Position numbers and translations under genes: made by a program. The notes below the pieces were generated by a model. It was not told the DNA's origin, did not search any database, and was given only the letters and a program-made list of their open reading frames with translations. From Bagarius yarrelli (lineage: Eukaryota > Chordata > Actinopteri > Siluriformes > Sisoridae), in assembly GCA_005784505.1 (NCBI GenBank), contig VCAZ01000118.1, forward strand, positions 1,019,429 through 1,083,428: a stretch of 64,000 nucleotides of DNA, in the 5' to 3' direction. Positions 45,231 to 57,410 of the stretch are shown here, piece after piece. The number at the start of each line of letters is the position of its first letter. Position 1 is the first letter of the stretch.

Positions 45231-47452
45231 ATGGTTAAACTGCAGGAGATCTGGATTCTGTGTGTCCTGCTGTCCTTCACCGGACTGCTGCAGGGAGCCA
45301 GACAGAGTCAGGACATCAGGTGTGGAGGTATGGACGTGGACGTGGAGGTGGAGATGGGGATCAGGGCTTTGGGTGGGGGGTGAGAGTCAATCATCTCTGT
45401 AGAAGATAATAAGTTGATGATGATGAAGATGCTTCTGGAACATTTCTCCATATTACATCACATCATGAACATTATGAGTTCAACACTGAGAGGAAAAACC
45501 TCCTCCTACAGCTTCATCAAATAAAGTCAGACATAACAATGAATTTATAACTTTAAAATAAAATCGTTTAAAATCGTTTCGTGTGTGTGTGTGTGTGATG
45601 TCACTGTGTGTGCTGTGGGTTCACGTGAACAGCATGCAGAGCGTTGGTGGATGAGATAGAGTGGGCCATAGCGCAGGTCGACCCAAAAAAAATGATCCAA
45701 ACCGGTTCGTTCCGGATCAACCCGGACGGCAGCCAATCCACTAAAGACGTAAATCTCGTTCTCTTCTTCTTCCACATATCAGTTCTTCTTCTTCTTCTTC
45801 TTCTCTCTGTTTGTGTATCAGCTTCTCTAACGCATGTTTCAGGTCCCGTTTGCGCGTTCAGAGGGTCACCTCCTGGAACTGATGGAAGGAGTGTGTGAGA
45901 AGATGAAGGATTACGGCGAAACCTCGGATCCTGTTACGAACCGAAAGCGCTACGTCAGGTTTGCGGCGCGTGAAGGCGCGTCTGACAGCGTCTCCAACGT
46001 CTCCTACGACTCCAGAGTGGCGTCCGGGTTAAAGTTCGCCGTAAGAACGCAGAGTTTTTTCCTGCTTTGATGAGTTTCTTTTTGTTCACCGTCAGGATTG
46101 AAGCTTTAATGATGTTTTCCTGCTGCAGTGCGAGTCCATCGTGGAGCAGAACGAGGATGAAATCATTGAATTCTTCTCTCACGAGACGGACAACGTTAAA
46201 GACAAACTCTGCAGCAAGAGAACGGGTCAGAACCACAAACTGCACCACCTTCTGTTAACCTACAATAGTCAAATGTGAAGTTGTTAAAGAATTCTGTGAA
46301 AGTTTTAGGAGTAATGATGGTACTGAAATTAAATTACGAATGAATAATAAGGCTGGTGGGCGTGGCCTAATATACTAATGAGCGTGCTTGATTGACAGTT
46401 TGTTCACTGAGTTAGCTACTCAAGTTTTTGCTTATGTTCGGTTTTGTTTAATGAGCTGACTTTCGTTTGGAGTGATTTCTGGTTTGCTTTTTTTGTCCAC
46501 GGTGTTTAAATTAATCGGGTTTCACCTTCTAATTAATTAAATAAAACCTTCATTGTGTTATTTGTTTACTTTTTTGTTTAATAGGTTATTTTTCTGGATT
46601 GACTTGGTCTAGCTTTTGTTTATTTGGTGAAATTTCACTTGTTATTTTTGCTTGGTAACTCAGTTTTGTTTGCTGGTTAACTTTTGTTTGGTGACTTTTT
46701 GTTTGGGTCAGTTTTGTTTGTTGGGTTGTTTTTTTTTCAGATGGATGAACTTGTTCATTGTCAGCTTTTGTTTGCTTGGTCAACTTTTGTTTAATGTTTT
46801 GGATTTTTGTTTGCTGATCAACTTTCGTTTGAATGGTTTGGATTTTGTTATTTGGCTTGTTTTTCGTTTGATGGGTCAGTTTTAAGGTTTTTTTCCTCTG
46901 GATTGACTTGGTCTAGCTTTTGTTTGCTTGGTAAAATTTTACTTGATGGTTTTGTTTGCTGGTTAACTTTTGTTTGGTGATTTTAGTCTTTATTGCTGTT
47001 TTGTTTGTTAGGTTGGTTTTATTCTTTGATGAGCAACTTGTTTATTCTCAGCTTTTGATTGCTTGGTCAACTTTCGCTTGATGTTTTGGATTTTTGTTTG
47101 CTGGGTTATTGTTGCTGGTTAACTTTCGTTTGGTGATTTGGCTTTCATCACTGGCTCATTTTTTGTTTGTGTCAGTTTTATTAGATGAAATCGACTCGTT
47201 TACTGTCAGCTTTTGTCTGATAGTTTGACACTTTTGTTTGCTGGTTGGGTTTTTTCCACTTTGTTGATTTGTTTTATGAGCTTTCGCTCTTGTTGGCTGG
47301 ATTTGTTTATTTTTACTCTCAGGGTCACAGACGTTTGCTCGGTTTGACTGACTGAAAACGGAACACTGCATTTTCTGTCTTCAATTTTGCGTCTCTTTTG
47401 TTTTGCAGATCTGTGTGACCACGCGCTGAAGATACCTCACGATGAACTTTAA
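45231..47452 (+). CDS. cnpy2: Protein canopy homologue 2 (ER saposin-like)
   Basis: CNPY2 is an ER-resident saposin-fold protein that promotes angiogenesis-type signalling and interacts with PERK in mammals. Coding exons: 45231-45327, 45633-45748, 45843-46040, 46129-46225, 47409-47452. They give 183 residues (human 182). A cleavable signal peptide covers about residues 1-23 (VKLQEIWILCVLLSFTGLLQG). The six saposin cysteines are present: Cys31 and Cys34 (RCGACRALVDE), then those in GVCEKM, KFACESI, KLCSKR and DLCDHAL. FRINPDGSQS is a family hallmark. The C-terminus is HDEL, an ER-retention signal. The leader exon starts at 45216 after TTTCAG. Intron 4 is filled by a TTTGTTT-rich degenerate repeat. 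Confidence 0.96.
46590..47300 (+). repeat. Degenerate TTTTGTTTG-rich repeat in cnpy2 intron 4
   Basis: More than 20 copies of CTTTTGTTTG or TTTTGTTTGCTGGTTAACTT-type words occur at spacings of about 20-50 bases, with larger blocks (GGATTGACTTGGTCTAGCTT) at 46597 and 46899. It looks like an old tandem repeat with a higher-order unit of about 300 bp. Confidence 0.75.
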
Positions 47453-48582
47453 CCTCAACCTCATCACACTCAGACACGTTCTATCGTCACGTCACACGCA
47501 GTGGGATTCGATCTGAACTTTTAACATTCCAACAGGCTTCATGTGTGTGTGTGTGTGTCTGTGTGTGTTGAGCATTTACACACAGTTAACAGCTTTGTGT
47601 GTGTCGTGAGCCGTCGTGAGGACTCCCTTCCATCTGATCCATGTCCACTCGTCTACCAGCAGTTTATTTTTATACTGTGTTATTTAAGGTCACACGTGTT
47701 TCTGTGCCTGTTTCTGTTTTCTCCGTTTAGAGATCTGAACTTTGGACAACTTAATGCTCTTGTCATTTGTCTTTTTTTTTTTGATAAACATGTTTTCACA
47801 ACGTTGCTTTGTGTCTCTTTACTGATGTCATTGATTTTTATTTTACATCACGAGTGGCTTCTATCATCATCTGAATCATTAAACGTTTATTATAGAATGC
47901 ATCAATGGCAGGAGAAAAGTTGCTTGTTTGTTGAGACAGAAGTATTTGTGATGAGTATAAAGTATAAAGCTCATGTAGTAGATTTATTATTATAAATCAG
48001 TGGACCAGGATTAAATATGACAGGATCATCAGTAATCCAGATAAATAACGTCACCCCAACCCCCGGATGCCATACTGACTCGAGATCTTTATCCTTCAAA
48101 CATATTGCACTTTGTGTTTATCTGTAGAATCAGTCTCCGGTAGTCAGATCTTCAGAGCATTGGCAGAAGGTCAGAACTCCACAGCAGCTTTTATTACTCA
48201 AGAGAAGGTCTGACTGACACATACAGCAACCCATCGTGGCACACACACACATCAATCAATCAATCAAAAAAAAAAGCAGAGACGAATCATGAGTCTGATC
48301 CTTATAAGCAGATCTGTTTCCAGGTGGAACGTTAAAGTCGAGGCGTCTCTCAAAATTCCTATAAAGTTTCTGGTTTTGGGTGCTATAAATAATCCGGTAA
48401 TAAAAATGGCATCAGCATTAAAACAAGTTAAATGATGTCAATGTTAAGAACAACTACTTCTGTAACCAATCATAATGTCTAAGAAAAGGTTTCATCAGAA
48501 CCCCCTCCTCCAGTCACAACCTTATTACTGCCCCACTCCAAAAGGTTTCACAGCAGGACTACTAAATTATAATTAAATCGTC

Positions 48583-48616
<34 letters not shown>

Positions 48617-48636
48617 GTACACATTCACCACTGACA
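47453..48636. other. cnpy2 3'UTR and convergent spacer to coq10a
   Basis: The cnpy2 3'UTR runs from the stop codon, with an ATTAAA signal at 47878-47883. A (GT)n run lies at 47541-47570. The coq10a 3'UTR enters from the right, where a (GT)n run at 48582-48610 sits just past its stop. The ORF at 47543-47995 lies in UTR and resembles nothing known. Confidence 0.5.
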
Positions 48637-50532
48637 TCACGTCTGATGCACTTCGTGGAACATGTGTTCTTTGGGAATTCGCGTTTCAGGGCCGTAAAGT
48701 TCCCTCGCTCGGCTCTCGAACGCCGCTACCATCTTCTTCACGACCTCGTCGAAGAACACAGTGGCGAGCTGCGAGTGCAGGACTGAGCGGAACTCGAACG
48801 AGATCTAGAAAATGCGAGGGGGGGAATATTAATTTGCTATAGTTAATTTTTAAATCTGATTAAGGATCTTTAATTACATATAACATTATTATAACCCTTC
48901 ATTAAAATGTGATTTAAATGGCTGCGTTAGATCCCCCATCTGAGGACACTTACCGAAAAGTCCACAGTGCAGGTCCTGGGATATCCCGGAATACCCGGGC
49001 TAAAGCGCCAAATCGTCTCCAAGTGATTGAAAAGCTTTCCCTCTGAACAAACAGCCTAGAGAGATGAACAGAAACAGTTTAGAACGCTTAGAAACGTCTC
49101 AGATATTTCTGCACGAGCTGCAGGGACGTACTTTGACGAGATGCGGCCGAACGTTGGTGATCATAGACGTGTATCTCTCCACCACCGGCGGAAAGCCCAC
49201 CTCCAGATGAGCTTTAGCATGACTCGTTCTCTTCAGTATCGTCTGGGACATTTTACACCATGGAACAAAATGTTTGTAATCGTCCACATTAGCTACGACG
49301 TCATACATCTCCTGCATCGAGTATCTGTAGAGAAAAAAAAGATATAAATCTTGTTCTCTGTCTGGGTTCAATAGAAATGGCAGGAATATCATGATCATCA
49401 TTAATCTGACCCCATGATGCGCCGCTCCGAGTACTGCTTCTTCTTGTTAGTGAAGCTGATGAAGCTTCTTCTGGGTGCTCCTGGGGTTGTTATCTGGATC
49501 CAGCATTGCATCCTGTCCTGAGGTTTCTTCAGTAAGTCTGAACTCATCGCTAGTTTCCTACAAATGATGTGAAGACAACTTTGAGGCACATTTACATTTT
49601 TTATCCAACTGATTATTTGAAGGACTTAAACCGATAACCTTCTGATCAGCAGTCTGACATCATAACTACCCCACTTCCCCCAAACTTTTTAAGATTTCAA
49701 TTAACAGTGTTTGTAGATTACAACTGTATTATTTTTGCATATTTTGAGGGATCCGAGCCAGCAACCCTCTTTAACACCACTTTCCTTTTTTTCTCTCCGA
49801 GTGTGTAAGTAGGGAGCAGGTGGAGGAAAACCCTCCACACATGGATGAAAGGGAGGAAAATGGAACGGTGAGATAACAGGGAGAAGATATGAAAAAGGTA
49901 CAAAAGGTTAACTACTTGGGGTCAACAGACCAGAGTAATCGAGTGCAGGCAGGTTGGCATGGGTGGAGATACGTATCGGGAGGGATGTGTAACAGAAGAA
50001 TATCAGTGGGAATTAAGTGGAAGGTGTAGAAGACAGTGGTGAGAGAGATCAGCCATGCTGTACAGTTTAGAGACACTGAAGAAGAGACAGGAGGAAGTGT
50101 TGGAGGTAGCAGAGCTGAAGATGTTGAGGTTGATGGAGGTGTGCAGTGGAGGGATAGTGGCAACATATGGTATGAGGACGTTGAACATGAAGCTGCAAAA
50201 AGAAAGGCAAAAGAGGAGAAATATGGATCTGATCGATAAGGCCATGAAGTTAATAAGTGTGACTGAAGAGGATCCAGAGGACAGGAGTCTCGGCCTCTGA
50301 TGGGAACAGCCAGAAAGAAGAAGAAGAAGAATGGACAAATATTTGTGTTTAACATCTACAACACCTATTGATGATGATATGACTATTATGCTAAATTTCC
50401 AGCGCATGCGCAGATCGTCGCTCACCTGGTGTGCATCCCCAATTCTTGCACAGACGCTCGTGATCCCGGAACCATTCGTGGATCCAGCACCACTCGACCA
50501 ATTAGTCGGCGCGCGCTGATCCAACTCGCCAT
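48637..50532 (-). CDS. coq10a: Coenzyme Q-binding protein COQ10 homologue A
   Basis: COQ10 is a START-domain lipid carrier of the mitochondrial inner membrane. It binds coenzyme Q and supports respiration. Five exons: 50532-50426, 49557-49411, 49324-49132, 49055-48954, 48804-48637. The product is 238 residues. The N-terminus (MASWISARRLIGRVVLDPR) is Arg-rich and probably a mitochondrial presequence. The START-type domain runs from about residue 75 to the end: FTNKKKQYSERRIMGYSMQE, VVANVDDYKHFVPWCK, LEVGFPPVVERYTSMI, LFNHLETIWRFSPG, ISFEFRSVLHSQLATVFFDE and the C-terminus FHEVHQT. Paralogue A is chosen from the neighbouring ankrd52 and cnpy2. The first intron holds a SINE piece and a LINE remnant. 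Confidence 0.93.
49590..49690 (-). repeat. SINE fragment in coq10a intron 1
   Basis: ACATTTTTTATCCAACTGAT followed by ACCGATAACCTTCTGATCAG and CAGTCTGACATCATAACTAC fits a minus-strand copy with a deleted middle. Confidence 0.55.
50030..50335 (+). mobile_element. LINE 3'-end remnant in coq10a intron 1
   Basis: In a plus-strand frame the stretch encodes MLYSLETLKKRQEEVLEVAE, which resembles the C-terminal part of an RTE-like LINE ORF. It ends with GAACAGCCAGAAAGAAGAAG and an (AAG)n tail. Internal deletions remove most of the ORF. The long minus-strand frame over it is antisense noise. Confidence 0.5.
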
Positions 50533-51594
50533 TTAATAAAATGTCTCTAGTTTGAGATGGTGATGAGCGAAAGTTTATTTCTACAGAATGAAACATCTCG
50601 CAGTGAAACCACACGTTTTGTCATGATGACGCGTTTTATGACGCCAGAAACTTCGTTCCAAAACTTATCACGTGACTGCTTCGGTATAGAATTGTAGCAC
50701 AAAACATAAAAAAGAAAATCGTCTTCTAAAAAGAGAGACAAATTAGAAAAAAAAAAAAAAGTAAGAAAAAAATGAGAGACCCTTTTAAAAATCGGAATTC
50801 TATAATTAGTTACTATCTCAAGCCATAGCAGGCTCGCGGTCAGCGACCGGCTGAGGAGACCGAATGCTAACCGCTAGCTAGCTGAAAGGGTAGTGCCGAA
50901 TAAAGTCTCTGCTCATTAAACAAAGAAAATAGTTCCTTTTTTCACGTAAACACGACATATAAAACGTTTATTTTACCAATAACCGCATTTAAACTTTATC
51001 TTACGTCATTAAAACGCGGAATAAAAACAGAACACATTCATTTGACACTGAGCGTTATTAGCAAGGGGCGGCGGTATTTCCCGGGTTGCCAGATTGATTT
51101 TAGACAGCCAGGAAGCATCTGTTTTAATCTGTCTTCATATATTGTAATATAAAAATGTTAATGTTAAGTTAAAATGTAGGACAAAAAAAGAAAAATTAAA
51201 TTGCATTAAATAATCAATTGATAATCCTATAAAATAAATTGAATATTATAAAATCTGGATAATGAGTTGTAATGGTAATGGTTCGGGTTGCCAGGTACCA
51301 TCAAAATTGCGTTCATTTACTACAAAAAGTCAGTCAGTAAAGGGTTTTAATAATAAAATTGCATAGTGTAGTTTTGCTTTGTCCTACTGAAGTTTTTCTT
51401 ATAATTATTGTGTACATAATACATATGTGATATATAGATATATGTACTGTTTATATTGTGTATTTCTTTTACAAGTTACCCTTCTTTTACTGATATCATT
51501 TGCTCATCACTTCTAATAAAAGGTTTAAGACATGCTGTAGAATGGCATTCATGTATTAATTAATTAATTCATTCATTTATTCATTCATTATAAA

Positions 51595-51780
51595 CACATT
51601 AGTGATTTCATCCCAAAGATGTTCAGTTTAGTCAGAATCAGGAATCTATTCAGGACATGAGAGTTCTTCCACTCCAGAACATTCCAGAACACGGCATGTC
51701 TTCATGGAGATCACAGGTTTTGTGCACAGGGACATTGTCATGCTGGGACAGGGTTTAAGTCTTTTGACAAAGGACAATAA
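51595..51780. repeat. Dispersed repeat (copy 1)
   Basis: ATCCCAAAGATGTTCAGTTT, then CAGGACATGAGAGTTCTTCC, CTTCATGGAGAT and GGGACATTGTCATGCTGGG. A second copy is at 54930-55195. The family is common in fish; its class is not determined here. Confidence 0.7.
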
Positions 51781-52254
51781 AGACAAACTGCAATGTACAG
51801 CACACAGACATTTGATACCAAATTTATTTTTCTATTTTTATGCATTAATTTTACAACCTAACAAGGTGCATAAGACATTCTAGCAAATACCCGATCGTAT
51901 TCAGCCCCTGATGAGCAAAACGCAAGAATAGAACGAAATAACAGTGTCAAAATAAACTTAAATAAACCAGAAAAACATTAAACATTTTACTAGAACAGTG
52001 AAATTCTTTCTTCACATATCCCATCTTGGTAAGTTGACCCCGGTCTTTAAATCCAGCACCTTAACCATCTGAGCCACTCATTTAAAACAAGTGTGTGTGT
52101 GTGTGTGTGTGTTCACTTAATAGCAACAGTTAACAGGGAACAAAAGAGTGTTGTTATAGGGTCAGGGGTGCACATACTTTTAATCATAAAGTGTGTTATA
52201 TGATATTTGACATTTAACTATTATTAAATGGCACTAGGCAGTAGGCGGACCCGT

Positions 52255-52256
<2 letters not shown>

Positions 52257-52294
<38 letters not shown>

Positions 52295-52305
52295 GTAAAA
52301 GCTGG

Positions 52306-52392
<87 letters not shown>
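52257..52392 (+). repeat. (GT)n and (GA)n microsatellites just before ankrd52 start
   Basis: A GT run (52257-52293) and an uninterrupted GA run of more than 80 bases (52309-52392) are followed only by TAGAG before the ATG at 52398. Both probably belong to the ankrd52 5'UTR or core promoter. Confidence 0.9.
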
Positions 52393-52397
<5 letters not shown>

Positions 52398-52399
<2 letters not shown>

Positions 52400-53051
52400 G
52401 GGGATTTTAAACATCACACAGCAGGTACGAAACACAACATTAAATAAACATTTAAAAAACCTTTAACGCTGTCTTAGCGCTGATTTTTAGTTAGCATTTA
52501 GCTTGACTATTGCACAAACCCCAGTCTGTAAACCAGCTCACACTAGATGTTTTTATTTATTCTCATTTTACATTTTACATAAAAAAGTGTTTGGTTAATT
52601 ATGAGGATGTTTAGCTGTAAATACAAACAGGCTGTAGGAATCATGCTAATCCGTGTGCTAGAGCGAGCTTAGCATTTAGCGGCTAGCGGCTAAACAGCTA
52701 ATATTAGTTACCACCGCTTATCACTAGCAGCTAAAAGCTAACGGTTTTATTCTACATGTTATTAACATGTTATAATAGATGACAAGCCTGTGTGCAGATC
52801 AGTTCTTAAACTGTTATTAACAAAAATATTTAAAACAATATAACAACCTGCTAGCTAGTTGGTAGCCAGCAGGTATTTGTTTATTATGCTGAATAAATAA
52901 ATAGAAATCATCTTATAAAAATAATCTACTTGATTGGCGACTGTTATTATAATATATATTTATTACATGATTATTTCTGTACGCAGCTTTATCAGATCTA
53001 ATGTTTTAAATTTTTTTGGACTGTTTATTTTGTTTATTTCGTTTTCGTTTA

Positions 53052-53119
<68 letters not shown>

Positions 53120-53126
53120 TAATATA

Positions 53127-53199
<73 letters not shown>

Positions 53200-56100
53200 T
53201 TTTTTTTTTTTTATTTTGCCTTTAAATACTCTGGGTGCTCTGGTTTCCTCCTACAGTCCAAAAACATGTATGTTAGATTGATTGGTGATTCTAAATTGCC
53301 CATAGGAGTGAGTGTGTGTGTGTGGCCCTGTGATGGACTGGTGATCTGTCCAGGGTGTCCCCCTCCTGCCATTCACCCTTTCAGAGACAGCTGGGATAGA
53401 CTCCAGCAGATCCCCGTGACCCCGAATTAGGGAATTAGCGGGAATAAATGAATGAATAATCTACTTAATGAGTGACTGTTATTATAATAGATTATATTAT
53501 TATTTCTGCACGCAGACTCATCAGATTAAATTTTATTGTATAAATTAAGGAATAAATCAGATAATGTACTGGCTGCTACAGTGATATTTCTGGTGTAAGG
53601 ATTGCTATTATAGATATTATAAATAAATGTCTTTAGATTTGAATACTGCTAAAAAAAGAAGAATTTGTGGTTGGTTTGTGATTAAAATCAATGTTCTTTT
53701 CGTCCTCCAGTCCCCATTAGTCCAGGCGATATTCAGCCAAAACGTAGAAGAGGTGAAATTGTTATTGCACAAGAAAGAAGATGTCAATGTACTGGTAGGT
53801 TGCAGCGTTTACACTGTACTCAAATCATGATCAGTCCTTTAAAATCACTCAAATTCTGGTTGTTGTTCCAGGACCAAGACCTTCGCTCTCCTCTGCATGC
53901 TGCTGCTTTTTTGGGCGATGTTCGACTCATGGACCTTCTCATTAAGTCAGGTGCGATTTCAGAGTTTGTACTCGTATGAAAAAAAACTTAAGGATGTTCT
54001 GTGTTTTATTTTAAATCAGCATCATAACTAAGAACAAAAGCAGAAGCAGATTCGTCCCTAAGTCAGGAAGATATTCTCCTGAGTGAGTGTTTAATGCTGC
54101 TGACACATGATTAACTGATCAGTGCAGGTGTACAGGTGTTCCTTCTAAAGAGGGCAGTGAATTTATAGAATAAAAGAAAGACCCTGGTGCTTCTTGTGAA
54201 CAGAGTTCCTTTCTCATTCTAGGTGCTTATGTTAACGCTCAGGACCGAGCGGGTCTGACTCCACTGCATCGGGCTGCAGCTTCCAGGAACGGCGTAAGAA
54301 CATTTCTTTACTCTCTTCGAATCATTTCTGTTTCTTCCATCATTAATGTTGTTGTGTTTACTCTGTTTAGAGGGCAGTGGGGTTACTGTTGTCTCAGGGT
54401 TCTGAGGTCGAATGTCGGAGTCGGTTTGGCAGTCAGACGCCGCTGCACGTAGCCGCGTCAAACCGAGCGCTAAGATGCGTTGAAGTTCTGCTGCCTCTAA
54501 TGAGCAGCGTGGATGTAATGGATCAGAACGGTAGAACGGCTCTCCACCACGCAGCCTACAACGGAGACGCGGAGGTCATGGATACGACAGAATATTTCTG
54601 ATTATTTTAGCAGTTATCCAGCAGGAGATTAACACTCCTGATGTTTGTTTGTTCTCCAGATGGTGACCTTGCTGTTGAACAGAGGTGCTGACCTGAGTGT
54701 GAAGGATAATAGGGAACGACAGCCGCTGCACTGGGCCGCTTACCTCGGTAACTTAACCACAACTTACCGCAAGTATTGAAACACCTGACCGTCACATCTG
54801 TATGTGTGTTTTCTAAACATCCTATTCCAGCTGTTGGTCTCACCCGATGTCTGTGCAGGTTTTTCACTAGATTGTGTCATGTGACTTGATGTGTCATGTG
54901 AATTTGATCATTTAGTTACAAGAGTATTAATGAGGTGAGGTCTGGGGTTCAGTCGGGGTTACGGTTCATCCCAAAAGGTGTTCAGTTTAAAGAGGTTGAG
55001 TCAGAATAAGGACTCTGTACAGGACATGAGAGTTGTTCTACTCCAAAACATTCAGAACACAGCATATCTTCATGGAGATTTTGTGCACAGGGACATTGTC
55101 ATGCTGGGTTGCAGTTCCAGTGAAGGAAGACCTTAATAAAGGAAACAAACAAAGACATTTTAGAAACAGTTCTGGTGGTGTGTCTACAAAAGTATTAAAC
55201 CCTGATGCATAAAGCTTCACATTTCAACCCAGCCTGTTGTTTTTCGTTTACTGCAGGACATTTGGAGATCGTGAAGCTCTTGATGTCTTGCAGTGCTGAT
55301 GTGGCCTGCAGAGATAAACAAGGTTACTCACCTCTCCATGTAGCTGCTCTCAGCGGCCACATCGACGTGGTCAAGTACCTGCTTCGCCACGGAGCTGAGG
55401 TAAAACCCGCGGATTCATCCTGTACCTCAATGTGCATTTCTTTTCCATTGGCTGTTTAAGGAGATAAAGTCCGTCTCACCACCCAACATCACTACACATT
55501 AAAGACATGCAGAAAAGTTAAAGCAGCAGTTTGAAACGTGATCTTCATGCACTCAATTAAACCTCCATACATGTTTATAATGCTGTTGCTTTGATAATAA
55601 GACTGTAACGTAACCTGGTTCCTTCTTTCCACCAGATGGACGAGGCCAATGCGTTCGGAAACACGTCCCTGCACATGGCGTGTTATAACGGGCAGGAAGC
55701 CGTGGCTAATGAGCTAATCAACCGCGGCGCTAACGTTAACCAGGCGAACGCCCGAGGCTTTTCACCTCTTCACCTGGCTGCCGTGTCCACCAACGGAGCA
55801 CTGTGTCTCGAACTGCTGGTCAACAACGGGGCCGACGTCAACATGCAGGTTAAAGCGCGGATTCATTCGGATTAAAGTGTATTATTATTAATATTATTTT
55901 AATGAAATGATTAAGTATTAACATCCATATGCTAATTTCCGATATTCAGATTTTCAGCTTCCTGATTTTAGGTTTAGGCATATCAGCAGGAGACAACTAT
56001 AACCTAACACACCTGATAGAGCTTATTTCTCTCTGTCTGTCTGTCTGTCTCTGTCTGTCTCTCTCTCGCTCTCTTTTCTCACTTTCTCGCTTCTCTTCTC

Positions 56101-56479
56101 TCTACCTCATTGCTCACTTTTTCTCTTCTCTCTCTGTTTTCTTTCACTTTTTTCTCTCCCTCTCTCTCTAGCTCTTTTCTTACTTTCTCTTTTTTTTTTC
56201 TCTCTATCTCATTTTTTCTCACTATCTGTCTTTCTCTCTCTGTTTTTTTCTTTTTTCTCTCATTTCTGTCTTTCTCTTATTTCTCTCTTCTATTCTCTCT
56301 TTCCCTTGTTATTGGTTTTTCCTGTTTGTTTTTGTTTTTAAACCCGTGTATCTTTGATCGTCTCTGTTTTTCAGACTAAAGAAGGAAAGAGTCCGTTGCA
56401 CATGGCCGCCGTTCACGGACGCTTCACTCGATCCCAGATCCTCATCCAGAACAGTAAAACAGTCTTATAGTATTATAGC

Positions 56480-56531
<52 letters not shown>

Positions 56532-56647
56532 CTGTTCAATGGGATACAATGAAATTGTGTTAAGGGATTTGGGGTAGAATAAAAGTTCTGACTGTCTGTT
56601 AGAGGACATTATCTATTGTTGAGATGTACATTATTGACCTATATGAT

Positions 56648-56691
<44 letters not shown>

Positions 56692-57289
56692 AGGCGGCGA
56701 TATAAACTGTGTGGATAAATATGGCAATACTCCTCTTCACATTGCTGCTAAACACGGCCACGAGCTGCTCATCAGCACACTGATGACCAACGGCGCTGAT
56801 ACTGCCAGGTAACACACATACACCTCACTACACTACACACACACATACACACACACACACACACACACGATGCTACGACACTGCTGACGTGTGTGTTTCC
56901 CATGTGTTTGTGTGTGTTGATGCTTTTCAGACAGGGGATTGGCGGGATGTTTGCGCTGCACTTGGCTGTTCTCTACGGGTTTTCAGACTGCTGCCGAAAG
57001 TTACTCTCCTCAGGTGGACACACACATGCTTACCTGGGTTGGGGGGGTCTGAGCTGGAATCGAAACCCGGGTCGCATTGGTGCATGAGTGCCTGTGCCTT
57101 AATACACAGCACCACAATATATATGCAAATTAACTTAATAACCTTTAATAATTATAATGTACAATAATAAAGACTGTGTAGTTTATACAACTATTTATAA
57201 TATAAATAAGTTTCTCAAAATAATGATTTAACATCTGATAATAAAGAGAAACTTTATAATGATGACATCCTTTATTACTGATTCTGTGC

Positions 57290-57324
<35 letters not shown>

Positions 57325-57375
57325 GTTAACAAATTGTGAAATAATATCACTACTGCTGTATCATTTTATTAAACA

Positions 57376-57410
<35 letters not shown>

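Larger units (their letters stand above)
50533..52397. promoter_or_regulatory. Bidirectional region coq10a/ankrd52
   Basis: About 1.9 kb lies between the two divergent starts. The coq10a side has TGATGACGCG and TATGACGCC words near 50620-50645. GC-richer GGGGCGGCGGTATTTCCCGG lies near 51065. A dispersed repeat occupies 51595-51780 and a piece of the second SINE family 52015-52085. The ankrd52 side has (GT)n at 52257-52293 and (GA)n at 52309-52392. No coding sequence was seen. Confidence 0.45.

Noticed and set aside
47543..47995. 150-codon plus-strand ORF after cnpy2
   Set aside because: It starts in a (GT)n run inside the cnpy2 3'UTR and has no similarity that I recognise.
49912..50614. Minus-strand ORFs of 147-203 codons in coq10a intron 1
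   Set aside because: They are antisense to the LINE remnant and overlap the real coq10a first exon in another frame.
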